Source: an uncultured Oscillospiraceae bacterium | GTDB taxonomy: Bacteria > Bacillota > Clostridia > Oscillospirales > Oscillospiraceae | DNA: 47,929 bases | Reading direction: 5' to 3' | NCBI GenBank assembly: GCA_947625965.1 | Contig: CANQQO010000006.1 | Coordinates: forward strand, 1 to 47,929 | Shown: positions 28,514 through 36,623 of the stretch, one piece after another | How positions within the stretch are numbered: position 1 is the first letter of the stretch | Layout of the letters: each line of letters begins with the position of its first letter | Notes under the pieces: model-generated | What the model saw: only the letters and a program-made list of their open reading frames with translations | Database searches by the model: none | What the model was told of the DNA's origin: nothing | Program-made: the position numbers and the translations under genes

Positions 28514-29609
28514 GGGCAGCGCCTCCAAACCATTGTTTCCAGAAGGGGACCTTTTGCTCCGGCTCGGCCAGCCGTTCCACAGTCTCACCGCAGAGCAGCG
28601 GCACCTGGCCGATCTCCGTGTCCCCCAGCATCAGATGGGCGACGCCCGCCGCCTGGCCCTCCGCCACCGGGGCATAGAGGAACCCGGGGCCGGGCAGAAC
28701 CACCCGCACCTGTTCCTCCGGGGCCAGGGCATAGGAAAAGCCGGTCTGGGCCAGCAGACGCACCTGGCTCGTCTCCCCGCCGGCCACCTCGGCCACCCCC
28801 AGGCATTCCCCCGGGGACACCAGGGTCTGGACCGCGTAGCGGGTAAAGCACTCCTCCAGAAGGGCCTTGTGGTCGGCCCAGTCGTTGGGATCGTTCATGG
28901 TGACTGCGATGAGCCGCCGCCCCTGCCGGGTAGCGCTGGACACCAGGATCCGGCCCGCCGCCTTGGTGTAGCCGGTCTTGACCCCCTCGGCGCCCTCCAA
29001 CTGCCAGAGCAGCTTGTTGTGGTTCCGCAGGCTCCGGTTCCCGACGGTGACGGTCTTGGTGGACACCGTCTGTCGGAAAATGGGATTCTCCATGGCATAG
29101 GCCGCCAGCACCGCCATATCCCGCGCGGTGGAATAGTGGCCGGGAGCGTCCAGCCCGTTGGGATTTACAAAGTGGGAGCCGGTCATCCCCAGTTGACGGG
29201 CCTTGTCGTTCATCAGACCGGCAAAGCCCTCCACGGTGCCGCCGCAGTAGATGGCCAGGGCCACCGCCGCGTCGTTACCGCTTTGGAGCATCAGGCCGTA
29301 GAGCAGGTCCTGGAGGGTCAGGACCTCCCCCTCCTTCAAATACATGGAGGAGCCCTCGATGCCCACCGCCTCCTTGGGGATCCGCATCCGGTCCAGGACG
29401 TTGCACTGTTCGCAGACGATGAGGGCCGTCATGATCTTGGTGGTGCTGGCAATGAGGCTCCGGTCGAAGCCGTTCTTTTCATACAAGAGTCTGCCGGTCT
29501 GGGCGTCCAGCACCACGGCGCTGTGGGCGGAGACCGCCGAGACCCGGGCAGGCGTCAGCATGGCGGCGGCCAGAAAGGCCGCGGCCAAACAGGAAATCCA
29601 TCGTTTCAT
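28506..29609 (-). CDS. dacF: D-alanyl-D-alanine carboxypeptidase (DacF/PBP5 type)
   Basis: SxxK (IASTTKIMTA), SGN (QSGNDAAV), KTG (VKTGYTKAAGRI); signal peptide. Confidence 0.92.
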   Translation of the reverse strand: MKRWISCLAAAFLAAAMLTPARVSAVSAHSAVVLDAQTGRLLYEKNGFDRSLIASTTKIMTALIVCEQCNVLDRMRIPKEAVGIEGSSMYLKEGEVLTLQDLLYGLMLQSGNDAAVALAIYCGGTVEGFAGLMNDKARQLGMTGSHFVNPNGLDAPGHYSTARDMAVLAAYAMENPIFRQTVSTKTVTVGNRSLRNHNKLLWQLEGAEGVKTGYTKAAGRILVSSATRQGRRLIAVTMNDPNDWADHKALLEECFTRYAVQTLVSPGECLGVAEVAGGETSQVRLLAQTGFSYALAPEEQVRVVLPGPGFLYAPVAEGQAAGVAHLMLGDTEIGQVPLLCGETVERLAEPEQKVPFWKQWFGGAAHD

Positions 29610-29650
29610 TATTTCTCACCCCGGCCTAGGTTTTGCCAGGGCGGGAAAAA

Positions 29651-30040
29651 TTATTCGGCGGGTTTCTCCGTCCGGGAGTCCAGGAAGGCGGCCACCTTGT
29701 CCAGCACGTCGGGGACCATCTCCACCACCCGGTCGGCGGTGGTATTGGCGGGCGCGGCCACGGGCAGCATCCGCACGGAGCCGTCCTTCACCACCAGAAA
29801 GGCGATGGGCGTCACCTTCACCCCGCCGCCGGCGCCGCCGCCGAAGGGGTTTTCCTGCTTGTTCGCGTTCTTGGACACAAAGTCGGACCCGCCTCCGGCG
29901 AAGCCCACGCTGACCTTGGAGATGGGGATGATGGTCACGTCCCCTGTTGTGATGGGCTGCCCCACCACGGAGTTGACGTCGATCATTTCGCGAATTTTCG
30001 CGATGGTGTTTTCCAGCATATTGGGAAGAGTTTGGCTCAT
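29651..30040 (-). CDS. ytfJ: GerW/YtfJ family sporulation protein
   Basis: TTGDVTIIPISKVSVGFAGGGSDF...GGGAGGGVKVTPIAFLVV. Confidence 0.93.
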   Translation of the reverse strand: MSQTLPNMLENTIAKIREMIDVNSVVGQPITTGDVTIIPISKVSVGFAGGGSDFVSKNANKQENPFGGGAGGGVKVTPIAFLVVKDGSVRMLPVAAPANTTADRVVEMVPDVLDKVAAFLDSRTEKPAE

Positions 30041-30675
30041 GTTGTCGCACCGCCTTTTCTTTGATTCATAATTTTAATCAGTCGCGCCGCCGCCCGCAGG
30101 CCGTGCCACCCGGTGACACGGAGCAGACGGCCCACGGTGATGGTGATTTGGGCCCGGAGGAACAGGGTCGTCTCCTCCGCCGTGAAGTCGCACTGGACGT
30201 CGATATTTCGCTTCTTAATGACGAAGTACCGCTCCAGTCTGGGCCAGAGATTGCCGATGGCGGCCCAGGCCCGGCCATAGTTTTCCGCCAAGTCCGCCGG
30301 GTCCTCGCCCGCCAGCATGACCCTGCACTCCACGATATCCAGCCGGAGATTTTTCCGGTAGCCGTTCAGCAGGTCCAGAAGGATCCGCACCAGGGGCAGA
30401 AAATCCGTGACGCTGCCGCCGGAGGGCTGAGATTTCTGAGCGGAGCTCTTTTCCGGCGCTTTTTTCCCCTGCTTGTCCTCCTTGGGAGGCTCTTTTTTCG
30501 GCTTTTTCTCCTCCTCGCCGGGAAGGGGCTTCTTCTTTTTCCCGGGGAATACCCGGACCTTGACCGGTCCCGCCACCAGACTGATCCGGGGGCCGCCGCT
30601 GTCATAGACCACGCGGATGCCCAAGGGGAGAATGGCGATGAGGACCAGGATGGCGAGGGCGATCCACCAACCCAT
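30037..30675 (-). CDS. DUF2953 domain-containing protein
   Basis: N-terminal TM, lysine-rich linker, next to ytfJ and scpB as in Clostridia. Confidence 0.82.
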   Translation of the reverse strand: MGWWIALAILVLIAILPLGIRVVYDSGGPRISLVAGPVKVRVFPGKKKKPLPGEEEKKPKKEPPKEDKQGKKAPEKSSAQKSQPSGGSVTDFLPLVRILLDLLNGYRKNLRLDIVECRVMLAGEDPADLAENYGRAWAAIGNLWPRLERYFVIKKRNIDVQCDFTAEETTLFLRAQITITVGRLLRVTGWHGLRAAARLIKIMNQRKGGATT

Positions 30676-31226
30676 TATTCCCCCTCCTCCCCGGCAAATT
30701 CCACCTTTTCAATGGAGGGCAGTTCCTCCAGAGAGGACAGGCCAAAGGTTCGGAGGAAATCCGGCGTGGTCCGGTACTGGATGGGCCGGCCCGGCACCGC
30801 CAGGCGGCCCGCCTCCTCGATGAGTTTCTTATTTAGCAGGGAGGCGATGGTATACCCGCTGTCCACTCCCCGGAGCTGCTCCACCATGGCCCGGGTGGCA
30901 GGCTGGTAGTAGGCGATGACCGTCAGGGCCTCTAACTGGGCCGCGGAGAGCTTAGGCGGCTTCCGGGTCTCCAGCGCCCTGGCGACCAGGTCCCCCATCT
31001 CCCCGGAGGACACCATTTGATAGCCGTCCTCCAGCTTGAGGACCCGGATGCCCCGCCGGTCAAAGGCCAGTTGATCCGCCAGAGTGTCGGCGGCGAGGGC
31101 CACGTCCTTTTTGTCCGCGCCCAGGGCGGCGGCCAGGCGGTTCAGCTCTACCCGTTCCCCGGCGGCGAAGAGGATGGCCTCGATGCCCCGCTGAAGCTCC
31201 ATCTGGCTCAGCTCCAATTGTTCCAT
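30675..31226 (-). CDS. scpB: Segregation and condensation protein B
   Basis: IEAILFAAGERV...LSAAQLEALTVIAYYQPATRAMVEQLRGVDS. Confidence 0.94.
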   Translation of the reverse strand: MEQLELSQMELQRGIEAILFAAGERVELNRLAAALGADKKDVALAADTLADQLAFDRRGIRVLKLEDGYQMVSSGEMGDLVARALETRKPPKLSAAQLEALTVIAYYQPATRAMVEQLRGVDSGYTIASLLNKKLIEEAGRLAVPGRPIQYRTTPDFLRTFGLSSLEELPSIEKVEFAGEEGE

Positions 31227-32008
31227 CAGACCGTTTCCTCCTTCCCTTCGGGATTCAGCCGGACCTGGGGCTCCTCTGCCCCGTCCTCCAGGATCACCTT
31301 CCGCTGGCGGCAAAGCTCCAAAATGGCCAGGAACGTGGCCACGATCTCCGACCGGCTCCGGCTGCCCCGGAACAGATTTTTCAGCTTCTCCATCCCCCGC
31401 AGCACCAGCCGGCGCAGGACCTCCCCGGCCTTCCGAGTGACGGGATAGGGCTCCTTGCCCACGATGCCCCGGAAATTGCCCCTAGGAGGGGGCAGACTCC
31501 GCTGGATCCGCTCGGACATGGCAGCCAAGGCGGCGCTCAGATCGGACAGGGGATGGCGGTATTGGTAGGTCCCATCCCGCTTAAGGGGCTCCGGGCCCTT
31601 GATGAACTGACTGCGGCCGATCTCGTTCCTGGGCTCCAAGACCGTCACGGCCATACGGATCTGCTCCATGGCCTCCCGGCGCTGACGCTGGGCAAGGCCC
31701 TGGCGAAGCACATCCAGCTCGCTCTCCGCCTCCTCCCGCTCCGCCTGGGAGAGGAGCATTTTCGTTTTAATGAGCATCAGGTGGGAGGCCATGGCGATAA
31801 ATTCGCTGGCAATATCCATATCCAGCCGCTTCCGCTCCTCCAGGTAGGCAAGATACTGCTCCAAGATCGCGGAAATGGACACGTCCTGGATCTCGATCTT
31901 GTTCTTGCTCAAAAGCAAGAAGATCACGTCCAGGGGACCTTCAAAATCCTCCCGCAAGTCGTTTTTCGTGTGAACGATGCCCTCCAGATGGTACTGCGGT
32001 TCTGCCAT
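31226..32008 (-). CDS. scpA: Segregation and condensation protein A
   Basis: FEGPLDVIFLLLSKNKIEIQDVSISAILEQYLAYL...ASHLMLIKTKMLL. Confidence 0.95.
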   Translation of the reverse strand: MAEPQYHLEGIVHTKNDLREDFEGPLDVIFLLLSKNKIEIQDVSISAILEQYLAYLEERKRLDMDIASEFIAMASHLMLIKTKMLLSQAEREEAESELDVLRQGLAQRQRREAMEQIRMAVTVLEPRNEIGRSQFIKGPEPLKRDGTYQYRHPLSDLSAALAAMSERIQRSLPPPRGNFRGIVGKEPYPVTRKAGEVLRRLVLRGMEKLKNLFRGSRSRSEIVATFLAILELCRQRKVILEDGAEEPQVRLNPEGKEETV

Positions 32009-32045
32009 AGCGGAATTCTACCCTCTTGACTGTATATTCGTGCCT

Positions 32046-32074
32046 ATTATAGCATTAAATTTCCACTTACGCAA
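32046..32074 (-). promoter_or_regulatory. Predicted sigma-A promoter of scpAB
   Basis: Minus strand TTGCGT-N17-TATAAT (-35 at 32069-32074, -10 at 32046-32051). Confidence 0.75.
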
Positions 32075-32077
32075 GTA

Positions 32078-32096
32078 TTTGAAAGAATCTTTCAAA
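32078..32096. promoter_or_regulatory. 19-bp perfect palindrome next to the scpA promoter
   Basis: TTTGAAAGA-A-TCTTTCAAA. Confidence 0.65.
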
Positions 32097-32100
32097 ATTA

Positions 32101-32120
32101 TTGCATTTTGGAAAAAAATG
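32101..32120 (+). repeat. Left att core (attL)
   Basis: ttgcattttggaaaaaaatg, identical to 39340-39359. Confidence 0.8.
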
Positions 32121-32240
32121 CAACTAAATAAGCTCCCTCATTTTCATGCCACAATATATTGTGTCCATTGTTCCTAATTCCTGATTTTTTCCACAATATG
32201 TAGAACCATCAAATTCCCATGTCATTGACTCACGAAGGAT

Positions 32241-32262
32241 TTACTAAAAATTTACTAAAAAT
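32241..32262 (+). repeat. Tandem 11-mer (ttactaaaaat x2), probable integrase arm-type site
   Basis: Same motif appears twice at the other end (39161-39182). Confidence 0.65.
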
Positions 32263-32285
32263 CATGAAGACCAGTACAAGTATGA

Positions 32286-32312
32286 GGGAGGGCTGCAAAA
32301 CGCGGCCCTCCC
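32286..32312. terminator. Hairpin/terminator-like structure inside element
   Basis: GGGAGGGC...GCCCTCCC; a second hairpin AGGGGC/GCCCCT at 32328-32347. Confidence 0.55.
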
Positions 32313-32885
32313 ATTTTGCAAAAAGGGAGGGGCCCATAAGAGCCCCTCTAGATAAGGTACAATAAGTTACGCAAATTGCATATTGCAAAGAAGTAGACAC
32401 GGCTTGCGGTCTTTGGTACAATAAAGTTGCTACACAAACATAGGACATTACGGATGCACTATGAGGCAACAAAAAGTACATGAGCACGAAGCACTTGGAG
32501 ACCATGGAATCTCTGATGATGTGCTGGTAAGTTAGCAGACAGCCAAAGCGGTTTCACCGACTAAGGTAACGGATTTCTACCAGACTTATAACAGGCTTAT
32601 AAAATTTGTGCATAACTCTTGACAGTACCCGGATGTCCCGATTCAATCTCTATTACTGCATTTTTCTCTGCACGGCGACAGCATTTATTTTTTTCTTGCG
32701 CCAGAACCGGACAGACTATCCCTTAACGAGGGGCTTTCTATGTCAAATTCGGTTACTTTTTATTTACTCAAACGAGTAGCTTGCATAAAGATTCGTAAAA
32801 TCTGCGCGATTATGGATGAATAAAAGTAAATGCTTTTGCCGTGTTTTTCTCTACCCCAACTATTGACATAGAACCTAAATTCATG

Positions 32886-33557
32886 TTAGTATAAATCTTG
32901 AGCAAGAAGCATTTCCACATGCTCATCTGTAAGATAATTGGAGTGCGTAGGTTTTATCTCAGGATGCTTAAGAAAATACTTCAGCCTGGAGCGTTCCTCG
33001 ATCCCATTAAGAATATGCGCAAATGAAAGCAAGTTATAAGCGCCATCCTGCCTGATCTGATATAACTCACGCTCCCAATCGTCACGCTCTTTAGCTGTAA
33101 TTGGAACACCGGATGCAAATATATCTCTGTCTTCTTCGCAAACATCTTCAAAAATAGCTCGAGATACAGGCTTTCCGCAGAATGCGTAATCCACTCTTGC
33201 ATAAATAAAGGTGCAAAGAAGAGAAAGAGCTACAGTGATTGCTAGGTGTTCATTAAATGGCCACGTGAGCAAGTGACCATTTTCGTCCGGTTTATAATAT
33301 ATTGGATCAATTTTCTTTATTGGCTTCACTTTTAAAATGGCAATCATCATCGCAGAAGCCACTTTATGCCGATTTAAGACACCATTTTCATCCATCATAT
33401 AATGCTCTTTTGCGTATGCAATAATTTCATTATAGTTTTTTCTTATTTCTTCTGCTGTGCAGTCAGGGAGACATAACTTGCCATGGGTAGTTAATAAACT
33501 ATCATATGTAGGCAAAATAACTTTGTCCCATATTTTATAAAATGTAGATTCTTTCAT
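32886..33557 (-). CDS. Hypothetical protein (223 aa), third gene of AT-rich cassette
   Basis: Clean ORF with balanced composition; AT-rich coding; no family assigned. Confidence 0.75.
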   Translation of the reverse strand: MKESTFYKIWDKVILPTYDSLLTTHGKLCLPDCTAEEIRKNYNEIIAYAKEHYMMDENGVLNRHKVASAMMIAILKVKPIKKIDPIYYKPDENGHLLTWPFNEHLAITVALSLLCTFIYARVDYAFCGKPVSRAIFEDVCEEDRDIFASGVPITAKERDDWERELYQIRQDGAYNLLSFAHILNGIEERSRLKYFLKHPEIKPTHSNYLTDEHVEMLLAQDLY

Positions 33558-33574
33558 TTCCTGAAGTCCTTCAA

Positions 33575-33754
33575 TTAGTTGATATTAGTCAAACGTAAAT
33601 ACTTTTCACAAATATCATCCAAATAAACATCTCCATTTTGTTCTCGCTCTTGTGCGCATATTGTTTTGTTATGTATAACGACTCTATATGCAGCGTAAAA
33701 GGAAAGAGAAGCTATAACACATATTGCAATAATAATTATTATAACGTCAGTCAT
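33575..33754 (-). CDS. 59-aa single-TM small protein, second gene of cassette (just below ORF-track cutoff)
   Basis: Hand translation MTDVIIIIIAICVIASLSFYAAYRVVIHNKTICAQEREQNGDVYLDDICEKYLRLTNIN*; ATGA overlap with the stop of the upstream gene. Confidence 0.75.
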   Translation of the reverse strand: MTDVIIIIIAICVIASLSFYAAYRVVIHNKTICAQEREQNGDVYLDDICEKYLRLTNIN

Positions 33755-34224
33755 TTTATATCAACCTTACCCTTTTTATAATTGTTTGCTTTTTTATGTG
33801 CATATTGGGTAATCCTGCGCTTCCCAAAATTTCGATTGAAAAGTTGCATTATGCAAACGCCAAGTGGATAAAATTTAATTGGCAAACTCGCGATCGGAAG
33901 AATTATAATTAACATGCGTATTCCTGGTGAAACTGATTCCTGAAAAGAATTAGCGGGTATTATAATAAGACAAGACAAAAGAAGTACCAAATGAATTATT
34001 CCGATAGCGAAACAAACAACTAATGCCCAGAATACATTAGCATTGCCAATTCGCAAAGATTGAAAGTCTTCGCAGAAATCTACAAATAAAGGGAAAAAAT
34101 AAATTAGCGCTGTAAGAATTATAAGTATCCTATTATCATTAGAAATTGCGTAAGCATATGCGATATACCCTGCAACGCAGAAAATCAATGACAGACTCGA
34201 TCCAGTAATTGATTTAGCTCTCAT
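33751..34224 (-). CDS. Multi-TM membrane protein (157 aa), first gene of cassette
   Basis: About four hydrophobic segments, basic C-terminal tail (RNFGKRRITQYAHKKANNYKKGK). Confidence 0.75.
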   Translation of the reverse strand: MRAKSITGSSLSLIFCVAGYIAYAYAISNDNRILIILTALIYFFPLFVDFCEDFQSLRIGNANVFWALVVCFAIGIIHLVLLLSCLIIIPANSFQESVSPGIRMLIIILPIASLPIKFYPLGVCIMQLFNRNFGKRRITQYAHKKANNYKKGKVDIK

Positions 34225-34575
34225 AATTTACCATACCTCATATGTCATAATCAAATCTTTTCTGCTTGTGATTATACCATATATTTTCCGTTTTTCAATA
34301 GTTTTTTTCCAATTTCTTTCATATTTTTTTAAAAAAAGACATATTTATGTAAACTGGTCATCAAAATATTGCCGAAAACGAACGGTTCTTTCACCCTGCG
34401 GTGTGGCATCCCACTTTTTCCCGAAGCAGTTTATAAAGTTATTGTCCTTTTGATTGTATTGTCCTATGTACAGCATTGCAATATATATGAGACTCAGGGG
34501 GGGATAGAAAAAGGCGATTGAGTTCGTTAGAATAACGTTCCCACACACGATTCTGAACGAGAGCACCCAATCGCC

Positions 34576-34689
34576 ATGAACAGTGTAGCACAAGACAGGA
34601 AAAAAGCACAAGAGATATTTGCCGCACGAGCTAACGGCATGGATACATTCGGTAGAACTGTACCAGCAAACGAAAGATATTGGGTTTAA
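34576..34689 (+). CDS. 37-aa small ORF of unknown status
   Basis: Hand translation MNSVAQDRKKAQEIFAARANGMDTFGRTVPANERYWV*; protein-like composition but weak RBS. Confidence 0.3.
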   Translation: MNSVAQDRKKAQEIFAARANGMDTFGRTVPANERYWV

Positions 34690-35230
34690 CAATCATCAAT
34701 AGCTCCCCGCCAACGTGGGGGTGGGCGGCAGGCTTGTTACTCGGGAGGAGAGGGGCCCATACCGTATGGGGCGTGCCATACGTTAATTTCGTCCCGTCAT
34801 CCACGACGCACCACTGCTCGATGATCTGTCTGGTATCTCTGGAGATCCATTTCAGAAGGTGGTTGCATTGTATCAGCTTCGCCCGGGTATACACCGTGGT
34901 GTTGGCGTCCCGTTCGTTCACCAGCCAGTAGTTCTCCATCCAGTAGACCAGCGAACCCAGCTTAATGTCCTCGTGGGGAAGGGAGAAGATCGACTTCTCG
35001 TTTAAGTTGTCCGAATTGATAATGGCCACATTTTGGGTGATCTTGTGTTCCTGCGCCTCCTGGGAGGTGATGTTGTACCCGTAGGCGCTAGGGTAGATCT
35101 CCGCCGTGTGGTAGGACAGGCTGTCCGGCAGCTTCGTGTTCAAAAAGCGGTATTCCCGCTCCAGGGTTGCCCCTCGCTTTGTGCCGCCGTGGGCGTCCAC
35201 CCTGCTTTGGTAAAGGCCCCACATTCCCAT
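34631..35230 (-). pseudogene. Phage head-tail connector/structural protein, apparently truncated at its 3' end
   Basis: Coding-like to about YGTPHTVWAPL; the C-terminal ~40 aa look unrelated and run into the AT-rich junction. Confidence 0.5.
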
Positions 35231-35231
35231 T

Positions 35232-35564
35232 TCAGCCAGCTCCTTTGTACTGCTCCCGCATTTGCTCGCAGACCCGGATGGCCTTGAACACCTCCCGCTT
35301 CACGGTTGGCACCGTGGCGGTGGGGCTCTCGATCAGGAACTGTAAAATCGCCAGGAGCTTAAGGAACCTGGAGTCCAGGGCCAGCCCGTCGATCAGATCC
35401 CCGCAGCCCATCAGCTCGTTTCGCAGGCTCTCCATGTAAACCGTCAGGCTTGGCTCGTTGCTCTCCCGAATGGGCAGGATCTTGAAGAAGCTGTTGATCA
35501 GCGAGTCAAAGAAACGCCCAACCAGCTCATCCGAAACCGGCGTACCCGCCGCCGTCTCGATCAT
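35232..35564 (-). CDS. Phage structural-region hypothetical protein
   Basis: 110 aa, 1-bp overlap/packed with neighbouring phage genes. Confidence 0.6.
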   Translation of the reverse strand: MIETAAGTPVSDELVGRFFDSLINSFFKILPIRESNEPSLTVYMESLRNELMGCGDLIDGLALDSRFLKLLAILQFLIESPTATVPTVKREVFKAIRVCEQMREQYKGAG

Positions 35565-36007
35565 TAGTGCAGCTCCGTCAGAGCGCCATGGTTGTAGCTG
35601 TACTCTCTGACCATCTGGACGTAATCCCTCTGGGCCTTTTCATAGGTCGTCCGTACCTGTTTGGAGAGCTCCGCCGGGGAGTAGGTGGTAAAGTCCCTGG
35701 TGTTCAGCGCGTTTTCCAGCAGCTCCTGCTTGTAGATGTAGGGTTTCAGCCATTGGACGATCATCCCCTCGGACAGGATCTCCACCAGCTCGTCGGCGTC
35801 CTCCTCCAGGAAGTCCGGTGTAAATTCCCGGGTCACGTCGTCCACCGCCGTCAGGTCGTATTTGCAGTTTTTCCTAAAACCGCTGGCGGCCCGTTTCAGA
35901 TACCCGTCCAGGAGGGTAGTCCGTCCTCCCTCCGGGATCTTCAGCAGCTCGAACTCTGTGATTTTGGACAGGAACGCGTCTTCGATCACATCATAGGAAA
36001 TCGTCAT
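35564..36007 (-). CDS. Phage structural-region hypothetical protein (head-tail adaptor-like context)
   Basis: 147 aa, tightly packed downstream of capsid gene. Confidence 0.6.
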   Translation of the reverse strand: MTISYDVIEDAFLSKITEFELLKIPEGGRTTLLDGYLKRAASGFRKNCKYDLTAVDDVTREFTPDFLEEDADELVEILSEGMIVQWLKPYIYKQELLENALNTRDFTTYSPAELSKQVRTTYEKAQRDYVQMVREYSYNHGALTELH

Positions 36008-36016
36008 AGTCCCTCC

Positions 36017-36568
36017 TTACCGCTCGATCAGCTCGATGTTCAAAGCCTCCTCGATGGCGTGGATCACCGAAAGGGAATCGATCTCGTTGTCCCGAATCAG
36101 CTCCTTGGCCCGGTAGGCGACGGAGCGCTTCTGTCCGTCAGACATCTCCTTCAGCACCCGCTTCAGGTCTGCCGCCTTCATCTTGAACAGATCGTCGAAC
36201 CGGTCGATGGGCACGGCGTTCCGGTAGTATTGCCGCACGCCCAGATAGTCCACGATCCACGGCTCGTCGAACATGAACCAGTTGCTCTCGAAGAACTTCT
36301 TGCTGGTGTTCTTGGCGTTCCGCAATTCCCGAAGCTCCATCTCCTGCTCATCTCCAAAGGCGCCCCAGACGAACTTCTCGCCGGTGCGGGAGCTGCGGTA
36401 GATCAGCTTCCCGTGGAACCCGTTCCGCACGGTTACATACTGGTTCGGGTCAACCTCCTTGGGGACGATGGGCTGCGCGGGCTGCTCCTGGACCACTTCC
36501 TCCGGGGTCGGGGCGGCGGTCTCCGCCTTCTTGGCGGCGCTTCTCTTTCTTGTGTTGGTGGTTGCCAT
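36017..36568 (-). CDS. Phage structural-region protein directly downstream of capsid gene
   Basis: 183 aa; charged N-terminal tail then VTVRNGFHGKLIYRSSRTGEKFVWGAFGDEQEMELRELRNAK. Confidence 0.65.
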   Translation of the reverse strand: MATTNTRKRSAAKKAETAAPTPEEVVQEQPAQPIVPKEVDPNQYVTVRNGFHGKLIYRSSRTGEKFVWGAFGDEQEMELRELRNAKNTSKKFFESNWFMFDEPWIVDYLGVRQYYRNAVPIDRFDDLFKMKAADLKRVLKEMSDGQKRSVAYRAKELIRDNEIDSLSVIHAIEEALNIELIER

Positions 36569-36623
36569 AGTTCATATCCTTTCTTTCAAGCCCGGCGGAA
36601 CACCGCCGGGCGTATGTAGATGC

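Noticed and set aside
32230-32505. 91-aa minus-strand ORF at the left end of the element
   Set aside because: Covers the arm repeats and hairpins, and its composition is not protein-like.
32500-32600. Possible tRNA as the integration target near the element's left end
   Set aside because: No cloverleaf or T-loop consensus; the 20-bp att repeat lies in an intergenic promoter region instead.
34345-34692. 115-aa minus-strand ORF (and overlapping 34439-34627)
   Set aside because: Sits on a junction of AT-rich and phage-derived sequence, Cys/aromatic-rich and without a good RBS; likely chance.
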